From contig JAUPFP010000026.1 of the NCBI GenBank assembly GCA_036925085.1, forward strand, positions 1,545,501 to 1,609,500: a stretch of DNA of 64,000 nucleotides. The letters run 5' to 3'. Position numbers and translations under genes: made by a program. Source of the DNA: Brachycybe producta. Its lineage: Eukaryota > Arthropoda > Diplopoda > Playtdesmida > Andrognathidae. Position 1 is the stretch's first letter. Every line of letters begins with the position of its first letter. The notes below the pieces were generated by a model. The model searched no databases and had not been told where the DNA came from. It worked only from the letters and a program-made list of their open reading frames with translations. This document shows positions 25,168 through 34,943 of the stretch, in pieces.

Positions 25168-28100
25168 CTGCTTTCATTGTTTTCCAATAGAATCTCTTCT
25201 GGATTCTCTTCATCGTCTTGGTGAATCCGAAATGTCCAGCCTCAGGCACATCGTGGAGCATCTCGAGAATCCCAATTCTCAATTGTCGGGGCACAGTACA
25301 CGTTAGTACTGGCACGGTGTCTTCATACTTCATGTGGTATAAAACGCCATCCACTATCGCAAACTTCTTGTGATAGGGATGCAGTCGATCTTTCTGGAGT
25401 GATTCTTTGATGAGGAGAAGTTCCTCATCAAGGGATTGCTCCCGTTCCCACTGAAAATCGTTGTAGACAGTAAAGATGTGAAGGTCTTCGAGAGCTTCCA
25501 TCTCCCCATTCTTCTGCTTCCAATTAGCAGGAACGTTGCTCTTGTAACGTGAAACACAATCGGCGTCCACGTGCGTTTTACCTTTTTTGTAAACTACCTC
25601 ATAATCATATGGCTGTAGTTTCATCTGCCATTTACCCAATCGGCCATCTAAATTCTGTGCTGTTCTTAAATAACACAGGGCCTTATGATCGGTAAATATC
25701 TTGAATTTTCGGTTGAAAACATACGGTCTGGCTTTTTCTATGCCATAAACGATGGCAAGACATTCTTTTTCAGTCGTTCCGTAGTTTCGTTCTGCTCCTT
25801 GGAGTTTTCGGCTGTAGTAACCTAGAACTCCAGGTTTCCTTTCGTTTTTCGCATACTGATAGATGATGACACCAATCTGGTAGTCACAAGCATCAGTGTG
25901 CAAGGCAATTTCTGCCTCCGGATCATACAAAGTTAGAATCGGAGCGGAGCAAAGAGCCTTCTTTAAACCATCAAAAGCGACCTCGCAGTCGTCATTCCAC
26001 TTGAAGTCCAGGTCCTTCTTGACTAGGGCTTGCATTGGTTTGGCGATCTTGGAGTAGTTCTCAATGAAACGGTTGTAGTAGCCGGTCATTCCCAGGAAGC
26101 TTCTGACGTCAGTCACGTTTTTCGGTGCAGGAAATCCTTGAATCGTCTGCACTTTCTCTTCATCAGGTCGAATACCAAGGGCACTAATCTTGTGTCCAAG
26201 GTAGTTGATCTCGTCTTCTCCGAAGAAACATTTGCTGGGTTGAAGACTTAAATTGGCGTTCCGGATGAGCACCAAGATATCTCTCAATCTTTTCATGAAT
26301 TCTTCGAAGTTCTTTGCAAAGATGACAATGTCATCTAAATAAACCAGGCAGGTCTCACATTTGTGGCCTGCCAGTAACAAATCCAGAGCACGCTGCATCG
26401 TCGCAGGTGCATTCATCAAACCGAACGGCATTCTATTAAATTCGTAGAGGCCATTGGTGCATACGAAAGCCGTTTTTTCTCGATCTCTTTCTTCCACGGG
26501 AAATTGCCAATAACCTGATATTAAATCCAAGGTTGCAAAGATCGTGGCTCCAGACAGAGAGTCGAAAGCGTCATCTATCCGTGGTAACGGATATTGGTCA
26601 GATTTGGTTTGAGCATTTAATTTGCGATAATCAACGCAAAATCGATGCTGACCATTCTTCTTCTTGACAATCACCACCGGACTTGCGTACGGACTCTTGG
26701 ATGGGCTAACAATGCCGGCGTCCAACATATCACGTAGTGTCGACTTGATGATCTCTCTTTGAGCAGGTGAAGTACGCCGGAGCGGTTCTCGAACCGGCGG
26801 GTTTTCACCCGTGTCAATCACGTGTTTTGCCAAATTTGTCTTTTTCAAGTCGGAGGTCTTGAAGGCAAAAATGTCTCTAAATTCTCCGAGAAGTTTCCGA
26901 ATCGCCATTTGTTCTTCTCTTGACCGATTCGGGTTGACATTCAGACTATCTTGAAATTTGACATAGTCTTGCACTGTCACTTCGTCACTCTGTGCGTCAA
27001 TTTTATAAATCGAGGGGCCCACAGGCACATCGAGAGCTGTAATGGCGTCCTCGATCTCTGCGATCGTTTCTCTGGCTCCGAGGTGAATAACCTCTCCAGA
27101 CGGATTGAAGATTTGAATTTGAAGGATAGACTTTCCTCTTCCTTCAATGATCCCAGGAGAAACTTTGACTCCTCTCTGCTGGAACGTGCTTTCGCACGAG
27201 TCGATGAATTGAAGACTACCTTCTTGTAGATCATCAGGAGCATTGACCTCGACGATTGCAACTTTTTTCGGATCCAGCACGAGATTCTGGACCAGACGTA
27301 GCTTAGCTGGCCCCTTATTCAGGAGTTTCTCTTGCAGATCTTCCTCTTCTTTATTCTTAAGATTTTCAATAAAATCTTCTGCTTTTTGGTTCTTTTGGAG
27401 AGTGTCCGGCAACAGTTCCTCTCCAAAGTAAACTTTCTTTTTGTTCATGTCAAGGCAAAGGTTGAGGTCTTTACCGAGATCGTTTCCCAGCAAAGCCTCA
27501 CGTCGTCCTTTGATGACAATCAGCTTTCCTTTGACAAGTTTTTCGGCGACTCGGATCGGCACGATGACTTGTCCCATGATGTTTAATGGATTTCCTCCGG
27601 CACCAGTCAAATTCGGCGGAAAAGGTAGCGGATCCATTACCAACTTCATTTCTTTGACTAGTGATTCACTTATGACAGAAGCTTCGGCACCACTGTCGGT
27701 AGTCATCACTAACTCACGACCTCCGAAGTTCACACGAACTTTGGGAGCCGTCTGCTCATCTTGTTGTTGGACTTGAAGTTCACGAGGCGTGACTGTCTCA
27801 GTCAACTTGGTCCAAACATCTTGTATTGTCTTCGAACAACACTGGTTTTTCAACCGACAGAGAAGACTAGACTCTGCAGCTGAATTAACAGGTGTGGCTA
27901 CTTTCTTTTTCGCCACTCCATGTTCTGCTTTGGTTTTAACAGGAGTAGCTCCTTTTGAGACTACTACCTGTTCTGCTTGGTTTTTAGCAAGAGTAGCTCC
28001 TTTTGAGACAACTACTTGCTCTTCTTTAGTCTTAACAGGTGTGGTTACTTTCTTTTTCGCCGCACACTGTTCTGCTTGAGTTTTAACAGGTGTGGTTACT

Positions 28101-28186
28101 TTCTTTTTCGCCACACACTGTTCTGCTTGACTGTTAACAGAAGTAGCTCCTTTTGAGACTACTATCTGTTCTGCTCGATTGGACAT
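24911..28186 (-). CDS. pol: Gypsy pol: protease, reverse transcriptase, RNase H, integrase zinc domain
   Basis: A 1091-codon frame. Residues 1-102 are imperfect tandem peptide repeats (AEQ...VAKKKVTTPVKT and ...VVVSKGAT types). Aspartic protease D164-S-G (MTTDSGAEASVI) follows. RT spans about 470-700 with YASPVVIVKKKNG, catalytic D553 (LDLISGYWQF) and YLDD at 616-619. RNase H begins with HTDACDYQIG (D765). The integrase HHCC zinc site is H978, H985, C1015, C1018. The frame ends out of register after residue about 1043 because of a length change in a G run; the core continues in the frame 23356-25167. Overall order is that of Ty3/Gypsy. Confidence 0.95.
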   Translation of the reverse strand: MSNRAEQIVVSKGATSVNSQAEQCVAKKKVTTPVKTQAEQCAAKKKVTTPVKTKEEQVVVSKGATLAKNQAEQVVVSKGATPVKTKAEHGVAKKKVATPVNSAAESSLLCRLKNQCCSKTIQDVWTKLTETVTPRELQVQQQDEQTAPKVRVNFGGRELVMTTDSGAEASVISESLVKEMKLVMDPLPFPPNLTGAGGNPLNIMGQVIVPIRVAEKLVKGKLIVIKGRREALLGNDLGKDLNLCLDMNKKKVYFGEELLPDTLQKNQKAEDFIENLKNKEEEDLQEKLLNKGPAKLRLVQNLVLDPKKVAIVEVNAPDDLQEGSLQFIDSCESTFQQRGVKVSPGIIEGRGKSILQIQIFNPSGEVIHLGARETIAEIEDAITALDVPVGPSIYKIDAQSDEVTVQDYVKFQDSLNVNPNRSREEQMAIRKLLGEFRDIFAFKTSDLKKTNLAKHVIDTGENPPVREPLRRTSPAQREIIKSTLRDMLDAGIVSPSKSPYASPVVIVKKKNGQHRFCVDYRKLNAQTKSDQYPLPRIDDAFDSLSGATIFATLDLISGYWQFPVEERDREKTAFVCTNGLYEFNRMPFGLMNAPATMQRALDLLLAGHKCETCLVYLDDIVIFAKNFEEFMKRLRDILVLIRNANLSLQPSKCFFGEDEINYLGHKISALGIRPDEEKVQTIQGFPAPKNVTDVRSFLGMTGYYNRFIENYSKIAKPMQALVKKDLDFKWNDDCEVAFDGLKKALCSAPILTLYDPEAEIALHTDACDYQIGVIIYQYAKNERKPGVLGYYSRKLQGAERNYGTTEKECLAIVYGIEKARPYVFNRKFKIFTDHKALCYLRTAQNLDGRLGKWQMKLQPYDYEVVYKKGKTHVDADCVSRYKSNVPANWKQKNGEMEALEDLHIFTVYNDFQWEREQSLDEELLLIKESLQKDRLHPYHKKFAIVDGVLYHMKYEDTVPVLTCTVPRQLRIGILEMLHDVPEAGHFGFTKTMKRIQKRFYWKTMKADVADYVRSCHICQRTKLSHQKVPGLLQPIIVGKPTVLGDGLCWSSSEVNRRSSTYFDCSGLRDEVLHRQSSGKSNRSGSNCLRQG
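27895..28180 (-). repeat. In-frame tandem repeat in Gypsy pol N-terminus
   Basis: Six to seven imperfect units of about 51 bp encoding about 17 residues each, in two flavours (VAKKKV-TPV and VVSKGAT), lying before the protease domain. They look like unequal duplication within coding sequence. Confidence 0.8.
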
Positions 28187-28644
28187 CTTGGCGTCGTTCG
28201 TCTTTACAAACGACGTAGAGGCCCCACTTTGCAGTGGGTTCCGCCGGCTCCCATTTTCGTGAATGGTACGGATGTGGATCCCATCTCCAAAGTCTGCTTT
28301 ATGTCGTGGAGTCCTCTAGCTGCACTGCAGCACAGCTCTGCTTAGGAGTCGTTGATTCCTCTTCTCTGTTGTCATTTTGGCACAGGCTACCCAGACCTGG
28401 AGGCATCCCAGCATGGTTGACCGCAGCCAAACCAATAGATCCTCTCGTTATCTGGTCCTGTCGGACCGTGACGTCAACCTTTGCAGGTTTCGTTGACTCC
28501 TCTTCTTTCGGGCTCTCTTTGACATCTTCTTTTTCGGGCGTCACTACTGTGGGTGCGAGTGGCGCCCTTAGTAGTTTAAAGCTGTCAGATGGTTGTCAAA
28601 ATGGAAATAATGCGTTCGATTATTTATTAGGACAGGCACCATCT

Positions 28645-30030
28645 TCATTCCATTGGGTAGAACATGGATTTCGTCGGCGCAGATAACTTTCGGCGCCGTC
28701 CTTTCCGACGGTTCATCAACTCTATTAACTGGAGTTGGTGGAGTCGTCTTGTTCTCCTTCTTCGGTTTCGGTTCGTTGGGGCACTGGAACGCTCGATGTC
28801 CAGGCTCCTGACATTGATAACAGATGAGTGGCCCAGTAGACTTCTTCTCTGCTGGGGTCTCGATCCACCATCTCGATTTGGTTGTGAATCCTGCGTCTTT
28901 TCAGACGTGGCCGGATTCTTAGGAGTCCACGTCTGCTTCCTTTGTTGTTGCTGCTGTTGTTGCTTCTGCTGCTGAGGCTTCTGCTGCTGGGCCGGTTTGT
29001 TACCAGTAGACGTCCTGTAGACTAGCATCTTCTCCTCTATTAGTTCTCCTTCTGTTTGGGCTGCAAATTTAACAAAGTCATATAAATTGTCTTTCGGTGC
29101 CCCAAATAGATACTCTTTGAGAGATGGTAGCAGGCTCTTCCTCAGGCTTGAGATCAACAAAGAGTCGTCATCATTGGGATGTATCCTTCGATACATCTCT
29201 GCATACTCTTCCGCATAGACTTTGAAGGTTTCGTTGTCCTTCTGAGTCCTTGTGGACAGCTCGTTCTTCATTCTTACTTTCTGGTCAGGTAACAGAAATT
29301 CATTTATAATTCCATTTCTCATCATGATCCAATTGATCTCGCCATATTCCAAGCGGAAACGAGCAAGCCATTTGATTGCTCGTTTTCGAAGGAGACCAGT
29401 AAAGTGGCTGCATCGCTGCAGGGAGTTCCACTGGTGCGCAATCGCAATATCTTCGAACTCTTCGATATATAGAAGTATGTTTTCCGATCCAGTATACTTC
29501 GGAAAACCCTGGAGTGGATGTAGCGAATTCTTTTCAGAATACGGCGTAGGTCCCAGGTTTGGAGTCCATTCAGGAGCTTCAGGCCTGAGCTTTCGCCCGG
29601 ATTCTGTTGGTGATTTGCTTCTATTTCTGAGATTTCTCTCATGTGTGTGTTCAAAGCGGCGTGGAGTCGACTCTCCACATAACCGTCTTACCAATTCTTC
29701 TCGACTTTCAGGAGTAGCGTCTTTCATCAGTTCGGCAAACCGGTCGACCATCTTCTGTTCGTTGCTTCGTCGAGAGGCCTCAGAAGATGCTTCAGTCTTG
29801 AGTCGGGTGTCGGCTTGTCGTTCTTCGTCTTCAGCACGCTGTTCTTCCTCCTGGAGTCGCTTCTCTGATGCAAGGGCCCTCAGCTTGTCCTCTTTCTCCT
29901 GCTTTCGTGTTTCGCGGGCAACACGGCGTGTTTCCCGAGCTTTCGCTCGTTCCTTTACGAGCTGTTCACGTCGGCGTCTGTATTGGAGTTGCTGGGAGAA
30001 CCTTGCGGTTATTCCGTTGGTATTCATCAT
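28645..30030 (-). CDS. gag: Gypsy gag (nucleocapsid zinc knuckle frameshifted)
   Basis: 461 codons from the ATG at 30030. Residues about 15-115 are strongly charged (KERAKARETRR, EEEQRAEDEERQ) and probably coiled coil. About 180-335 is the retrotransposon gag (capsid-like) domain, with LLRKRAIKWLARFR and ETFKVYAEEYAEMYRRIHP. A Gln-rich run follows (QQQKQQQQQQQR). The expected CCHC zinc knuckle (C-x2-C-x4-H-x4-C, ICYQCQEPGHRAFQC) is present at about 28795-28840 but in another frame, so a frameshift near 28860 has altered the C-terminus. The + strand ORF 29252-30055 is antisense shadow. Confidence 0.85.
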   Translation of the reverse strand: MMNTNGITARFSQQLQYRRRREQLVKERAKARETRRVARETRKQEKEDKLRALASEKRLQEEEQRAEDEERQADTRLKTEASSEASRRSNEQKMVDRFAELMKDATPESREELVRRLCGESTPRRFEHTHERNLRNRSKSPTESGRKLRPEAPEWTPNLGPTPYSEKNSLHPLQGFPKYTGSENILLYIEEFEDIAIAHQWNSLQRCSHFTGLLRKRAIKWLARFRLEYGEINWIMMRNGIINEFLLPDQKVRMKNELSTRTQKDNETFKVYAEEYAEMYRRIHPNDDDSLLISSLRKSLLPSLKEYLFGAPKDNLYDFVKFAAQTEGELIEEKMLVYRTSTGNKPAQQQKPQQQKQQQQQQQRKQTWTPKNPATSEKTQDSQPNRDGGSRPQQRRSLLGHSSVINVRSLDIERSSAPTNRNRRRRTRRLHQLQLIELMNRRKGRRRKLSAPTKSMFYPME

Positions 30031-30179
30031 TATGTATCGTAATTTGTGTCAATAAAAACGTAAAAATGTTTCGAAAAATTTTGTTTGGTTTCAAAATTGT
30101 TTGCACAATTTAATTACGATAACTCTCGTGTTTTTCAACACGTTTCTTAGGGCAAAACGAGGTAGCAAGTTTTATAAAC

Positions 30180-30197
30180 TACCCCGCACCTCCACCA
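30180..30197 (-). other. Gypsy primer-binding site
   Basis: On the minus strand TGGTGGAGGTGCGGGG begins five bases after the 5' LTR (after ATATA). Its complement CCCCGCACCTCCACCA ends in CCA like a tRNA 3' end. tRNA identity not assigned. Confidence 0.65.
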
Positions 30198-30202
30198 TAT
30201 AT

Positions 30203-31142
30203 TGTGACGGACCTTTTTCCGTTAGTAGAATCTGCTCTTTTTGGTTAATACGAGCGAGTTTACACTCGTATTGATAGTGGTTGGCTAGGTCACTAATTCT
30301 ACTGGCCCGGGAGGACTAGACCAATATAACGTCTATTTTGTGTCCTCACTAGTCTCTGGCAAAAGACTTCACAGTCTTGAGGATCTTTAATCTCTGTATC
30401 TCTCGGACTTTCGTCCGTAAATCTGCCCTAAGAATCGTGTAAAAATATACTCACTTGTACGTTGCAGGTTTGCACCTGTTGGGACCTTTTTGATGTATCC
30501 AAATAGGTGAAGACCTGCAAATGATGAATTCGCGCTCACGGAATTTAAGTTTCGAGCAATTAACACCACTGGTTGAATTGAATATAAAAGATCTGTTTAT
30601 TTCGCAGATAAACATCAAATTGACGAACTGGTTTTGCACACACACATACAAATATAACTTTGAGAAAAAAAAAATAAAAGAAGAGAACCTTGCCAAAATC
30701 GGGCATAGGTTCGGTATATGAAAAGAAGCTGTAAAAAGCGTTTTTTGACATTCAAAATGTAACTCTTTATATACCCTGAGAATCCACAAGTCGGATTCTC
30801 AGGGCACAATTCGACAATTGGTTACAACAATATTTTGGACCAAATGGACCAATCAAAAGATTGATCCATTTGTCCAAAACCATGATTCATCCCCTGTTAT
30901 CACACATAGGTGATAACAGGAGAAACGAAAACAAAATCAAATTAAAAACGAATAAAATTTATTCGTGTGGAAGAAAAATTGAGGGGGAACGAAAAGGTCA
31001 AGATCAACAGATATGACATCTGGGTCACTCGGTACCACAAGTACCGAGTGGCCCAGAAGCTAAATCAAGTACAGGGTGGCGTTAAACCCAAAAAAAACGA
31101 AAACGCTAAGAGCGAAAATAAGCGGCGGGCCCAAACGTCTCA
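30203..31142 (-). repeat. Gypsy 5' LTR, full length
   Basis: 940 bp with ends TGTGACGG ... ACGTCTCA (+ strand). It shares its length and plan with the solo LTR at 18645-19592. Small ORFs here (for example 30451-30789) are duplicated in the other LTR simply because the LTRs are copies. Confidence 0.92.
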
Positions 31143-32540
31143 ATATACATGCACACACATAAAAACAAAATGAATATACAAATGTCAGTCCCACAAAACA
31201 AAATTATCCCCATTCACCACTGCCTCAGGAAGAGAGTTCCATTGTCCTAGCAAAAATCTCCCTAATTTTGTTGTGGTCAGCCCTGCCCATATATATTTAG
31301 AACAATCACCACGTGTAATTTTTCCAAACAATTTCAAACTTAACTCAGCCCTGCGATGTGCCAAACTATGCCATTGTAGCACTGACAGCATCTCAGTGAC
31401 ACTACCTGTAAATTTGTGCCTGCCACAAACAAACCTAGCTGCCATACGCTGAACCATTTTAACTGAATAATTGTGTGTGACAGAGTGAGGATTCCATACA
31501 CTGCAGCAATACTCAAGATGAGGCTAAACCAATGCTTGATATGCAATAGTTTTAACTTGTGCTGGGCAGGTGCTAAATGTCCTTTGACTAAAACGAAGCA
31601 TTTGTAGAGCTTTCCCAGTAACACCATCAATGTGTTTTTTTTCCAAGAAAGGTCATCTGTCATTGTAACCCCCAAGTACTTATAACACTTTACACTCCGA
31701 AAAATAGTCATTCTACCCCGAGTTAGCCTCATAACACTACACTTTCCCTCATTCAACTGAAGTTGCCATGTATTACACCATCCCTCAATTGCCTTCAAGT
31801 CTAGAGCTAATGTTTCACAGTCTTGGAAGCCATCAACCTCTTTGTAAATTAGAGTATCATCAGCAAATAGTCTACAGTTGCTGCCAACTGTGCTGCTGAG
31901 GTCATTAATAAATATCAGGAACAAAAGAGGGCCCAGCACACTACCCTGGGGTACACCAGATTTAACAGCCAACCACTCTGAGTGAGACCCATTTACAACT
32001 ACCCTTTGTTTCCTATCACTTAAAAAAGGAGTTACCCATTTGGTTACCTGCCCACAACCCATTTCCTGAAACTTGCCAGAAGTTTTGAATGTGAAACAGT
32101 GTCAAATGCCTTACAAAAGTCAAGAAACACCATGTCAACCTGTTTACCGTTGTCTAAACTCTTCTGGAGGTCATCCACTACCTGGATAAGTTGGGTCTCA
32201 CAAGAGCGCCCTCTCAGGAAACCATGTTGGTTGTCGGAAATGAGATTGTGAGGTTTGAGAAACTTAATGCAGCTGGAGTTGCCACTGAAGGTAGAGATAC
32301 AGGCCTATAGTTTGCAGCTTCGGACTTATTACCTGACAAATATTGGGGTAACATTTGCTAATTTCCACGTACTTGGAACAACCCTTTGATCAAAAGACTG
32401 CTGATAAATTAGCCGAAGAAATGGTCCCACTTCCCTAACTAATTTTATAAGAACTACTGCATGAATTCCATCTGGCCCCCACTTTTATTTTTATTAAGTG
32501 TCAATAGTTGCTTGATATAACTAGGTTGCCGAGGGAGAGG
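31143..32540 (-). pseudogene. CR1/L2-like non-LTR retrotransposon, RT domain, disrupted
   Basis: Reverse transcriptase fragments on the minus strand: QHGFLRGRSCETQL and VFLDFCKAFDTVSH (motif A, about 32090-32250), SGVPQGSVLGPLLFLIFIND and RLFADDTLI (motif C with FADD, about 31845-31960), CYKYLGVTMTDDL, and the C-terminal WNSLPEAVVNGDNFVLWD with stop near 31185. Frame changes near 32062 and near 31640 mean it cannot encode an active protein. The 5' part with the endonuclease is missing. Its 3' tail continues at 22128 and below, beyond the Gypsy insertion. It is the longest copy of the family in the window; others are at 6140-8810, 9740-10260 and 54150-54553. Confidence 0.85.
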
Positions 32541-33451
32541 TCCAAACTGAACACAACATGGTGGTCTGTCAGTGCTTTACCATAGTAATGGGCAGGTGGG
32601 CATCAGGATTTGTCTCAACCCACCATTTTTGGGGTGGTTGCAGACCAGGCTGTCACATTCTTTTAACTCAACTTTTTTTTTTTAAGTTGGCCTTCAAGAG
32701 ACTTGAATTTCGCATGATAAAGAGATTCATAATGTCGAGCACATTATACTTCAGTATTGTGACAGTTTGCCAACAAAACAGGTAAATTTTGCCAGCATTG
32801 ATAAATGCAAAGTATTTCAGCTCCCATAGCTGATTAAATTCACGATGGTTTTTGTCTTCAATAGACCTTTTTACTTTTATAAATGCTATTTTGAGCCCGA
32901 AAGCCACCACCATAACAAACAACTACAAACTACACTAAAATAAAACCACCGTTTGATTAACCAGTTTTGGGGCAGGGCTGGAGCCGGGAGGTGTCACTTT
33001 ACTGTACTGGGAGTGAAAATGTGTGGGCTACACAACTCATCAATCCCCCACCTTAAGAACATTTGCAAAAATGGACGTGCCCTGATTGACATTTTTTGGA
33101 AAGGAGGGAGAGTTCGGAAATGTTTTCCTTTTTTCATTTATTTATTTTTTAGAATTTTTTCTTGAGTAACTTCTTTCTTTTTTCTGAAAATGTTCGCGGG
33201 CCACTCATGAGGTTGCTTCAGGCCACTAGTTTGAGACCAGTGGAATGGGTTGCCTGAATAGCAAAACAGAAGCCGAACTAGATTGAAAAATTCTGACACA
33301 TTTGAAGAACACCGAAACTGAACAAATCGCGAATCTGAATTAAGAAGAATCTGACTAACATAGAAAATGATTAACATATAAGTTAACAACATCGAATCTT
33401 AATATCTAGGAAACAGGAATTTTAAATCAGCTTGGGATATTGAAAGACTAG
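32541..33451. other. Unassigned stretch with a shared repeat at its start
   Basis: 32540-32665 resembles 20740-20870. The remainder shows no gene or structured repeat. Confidence 0.3.
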
Positions 33452-34004
33452 TGTAACACCCTGTATTTCCGCTTGCGTGTGTTACCATAGCCTTGGGGTT
33501 CCTTGTACACATACTGTAGTGCCACATTTCTGCCCCTTTCATTACCTTCTAAGACCTCAAAGTGTATAGTCACATCCGGGTTTCGGTATCTGTGGTTGGA
33601 TACCCATCAAGGCACGATCCCTTCACATGGGTGTACACAGGCCCTAGGTATAAAATTCCGTGTCTCGATTAATTTGATGCCTATTCTCTGATATCGTAAC
33701 TATGAAACAATTCATTTAATGGTCCGATGCCTAAGCAACGCCACAGTAGTAACTATTCTTTATTTAATGTAATTTATATGATTGTATGCATTAAACACGT
33801 AACTCAACAATCTGCATTCGTCTCGCCTGTCTTCATTCATTCTCTTCTCTGCAATTGCATCCATAGGAAATACCAAAGGGAACAACCCCAGGACCATTAG
33901 GAATCAAGTCTGGCTCATATATACTCTTTTGCGTAAGGCGATATCCATCCCAAACTAAGAGAATACGGACTTGATTCCCATGACAGGTACTCTACACTGT
34001 TACA
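33452..34004. mobile_element. Solo LTR of a second LTR-retrotransposon family
   Basis: A 553-bp sequence TGTAACACCCTG ... CACTGTTACA, flanked by CTAG on both sides (33448-33451, 34005-34008). It contains a TATA-like GGTATAAAATTCC. The ends and 4-bp duplication are those of an LTR; no internal region or partner is present. Strand likely + by the TATA position. Confidence 0.7.
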
Positions 34005-34244
34005 CTAGTGAGGGGTAATTAGTAAATGCTTGTGCCGGCTTGCTATGCTCACTGGGAACCTAATATCAACATCCTCAGTTAGGGAACTTGGGGACACGTA
34101 AAACTTATTTTTATGTGTAGTACAGTATGAGCTGCAACCTTTGGAATGAAGTCAGCCACCCCCCCCAAAACCCTCCCACTTGTATCATTCTCCATTGTTA
34201 ACTTTCAGTGCTATTCAGATTTGAGATTATTCATTTTCGTTGCA

Positions 34245-34315
34245 AACTACATAACCAACCAATTAGAAGTTGCGTTCGTCATAAAAACGGCGGAGCCAAC
34301 TTCTGTTCTTCTGGA
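34245..34315. mobile_element. Mutator-like MITE fragment
   Basis: CTACATAACCAACCAATTAGAAGTTGCG..CGTCATAAAAACGGCGGAGCCAACTTCTGTTCTTC matches the right half of the 14752-14957 element. Confidence 0.6.
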
Positions 34316-34943
34316 CATAGCCTCCTATAGGATACAGGCATGCCAGCTTTGAAATTTAGATACCTGTAAAATGGCTGCCATTTGCCCAATGTACTTGCCA
34401 GGCAACGCAACCTGTGAATGCTTACAAATGTTTACAAATGCTTACAAATTTTGTTGTGTATTCTATTGGTTTTGACTCATTTAAAAGTGTGCTATACGGT
34501 TATTTCTTAAGAAAAATTAAGTTGGTTTTCAATTTTGTTTTAATTTATTTTATTAATTTGTTCAAAAATGTTTATGTTCAATATAAGTGATTTTTTTTAA
34601 ATTGATTTTTTCCCCCATAATATTTTTTTTCATATTTTTCTTTTTTTTTTTAAATTGCATTTTTTAAATTTGCTATAAATCCCACAAATAATTTTATTTT
34701 AAATATATTTACATAATTTACAATAAAAACATTTAGGAATTTCATTAGTTGGCTAATTAAAATGCATGTGTGATGCAAGAGTGAAACTCAACTCCAAATT
34801 GGATTTTACGGATTCCATCTCAAGCAGCAAAGGGAGGACCTCAACACGTGTGTCGAGAGGACAAGTGGACTGTTTGAAAAGGAACAATCATAAAGTCATC
34901 GACAAGTGTGACGGTAAAAGAGACTTAACACTAACTTTTTAGG
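34316..34943. other. AT-rich unassigned stretch
   Basis: Long T/A runs at 34550-34700; no gene recognised. Confidence 0.3.

Larger units (their letters stand above)
22129..31142 (-). mobile_element. Ty3/Gypsy LTR retrotransposon, 9 kb, damaged
   Basis: A complete but defective element on the minus strand: 5' LTR 30203-31142, primer-binding site 30180-30197, gag 28645-30030, pol 24911-28186 and 23356-25167, polypurine tract about 22789-22796, and a shortened 3' LTR 22129-22788. Target duplication ATAT (22125-22128, 31143-31146) lies inside a CR1-like element. The domain order protease, RT, RNase H, integrase is that of Ty3/Gypsy. The LTR sequences they share are nearly identical, so insertion was recent, yet gag and pol have frame breaks. 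I see no envelope gene with signal and membrane segments. Confidence 0.95.

Noticed and set aside
29252..30055. + strand 267-aa ORF
   Set aside because: Exactly antisense to gag, Ser/Arg/Phe-rich composition typical of a reversed Glu/Lys/Arg-rich coding strand.
30180..30197. tRNA gene fragment
   Set aside because: Only the CCA-ending 3' complement is present directly beside an LTR; it is a primer-binding site.
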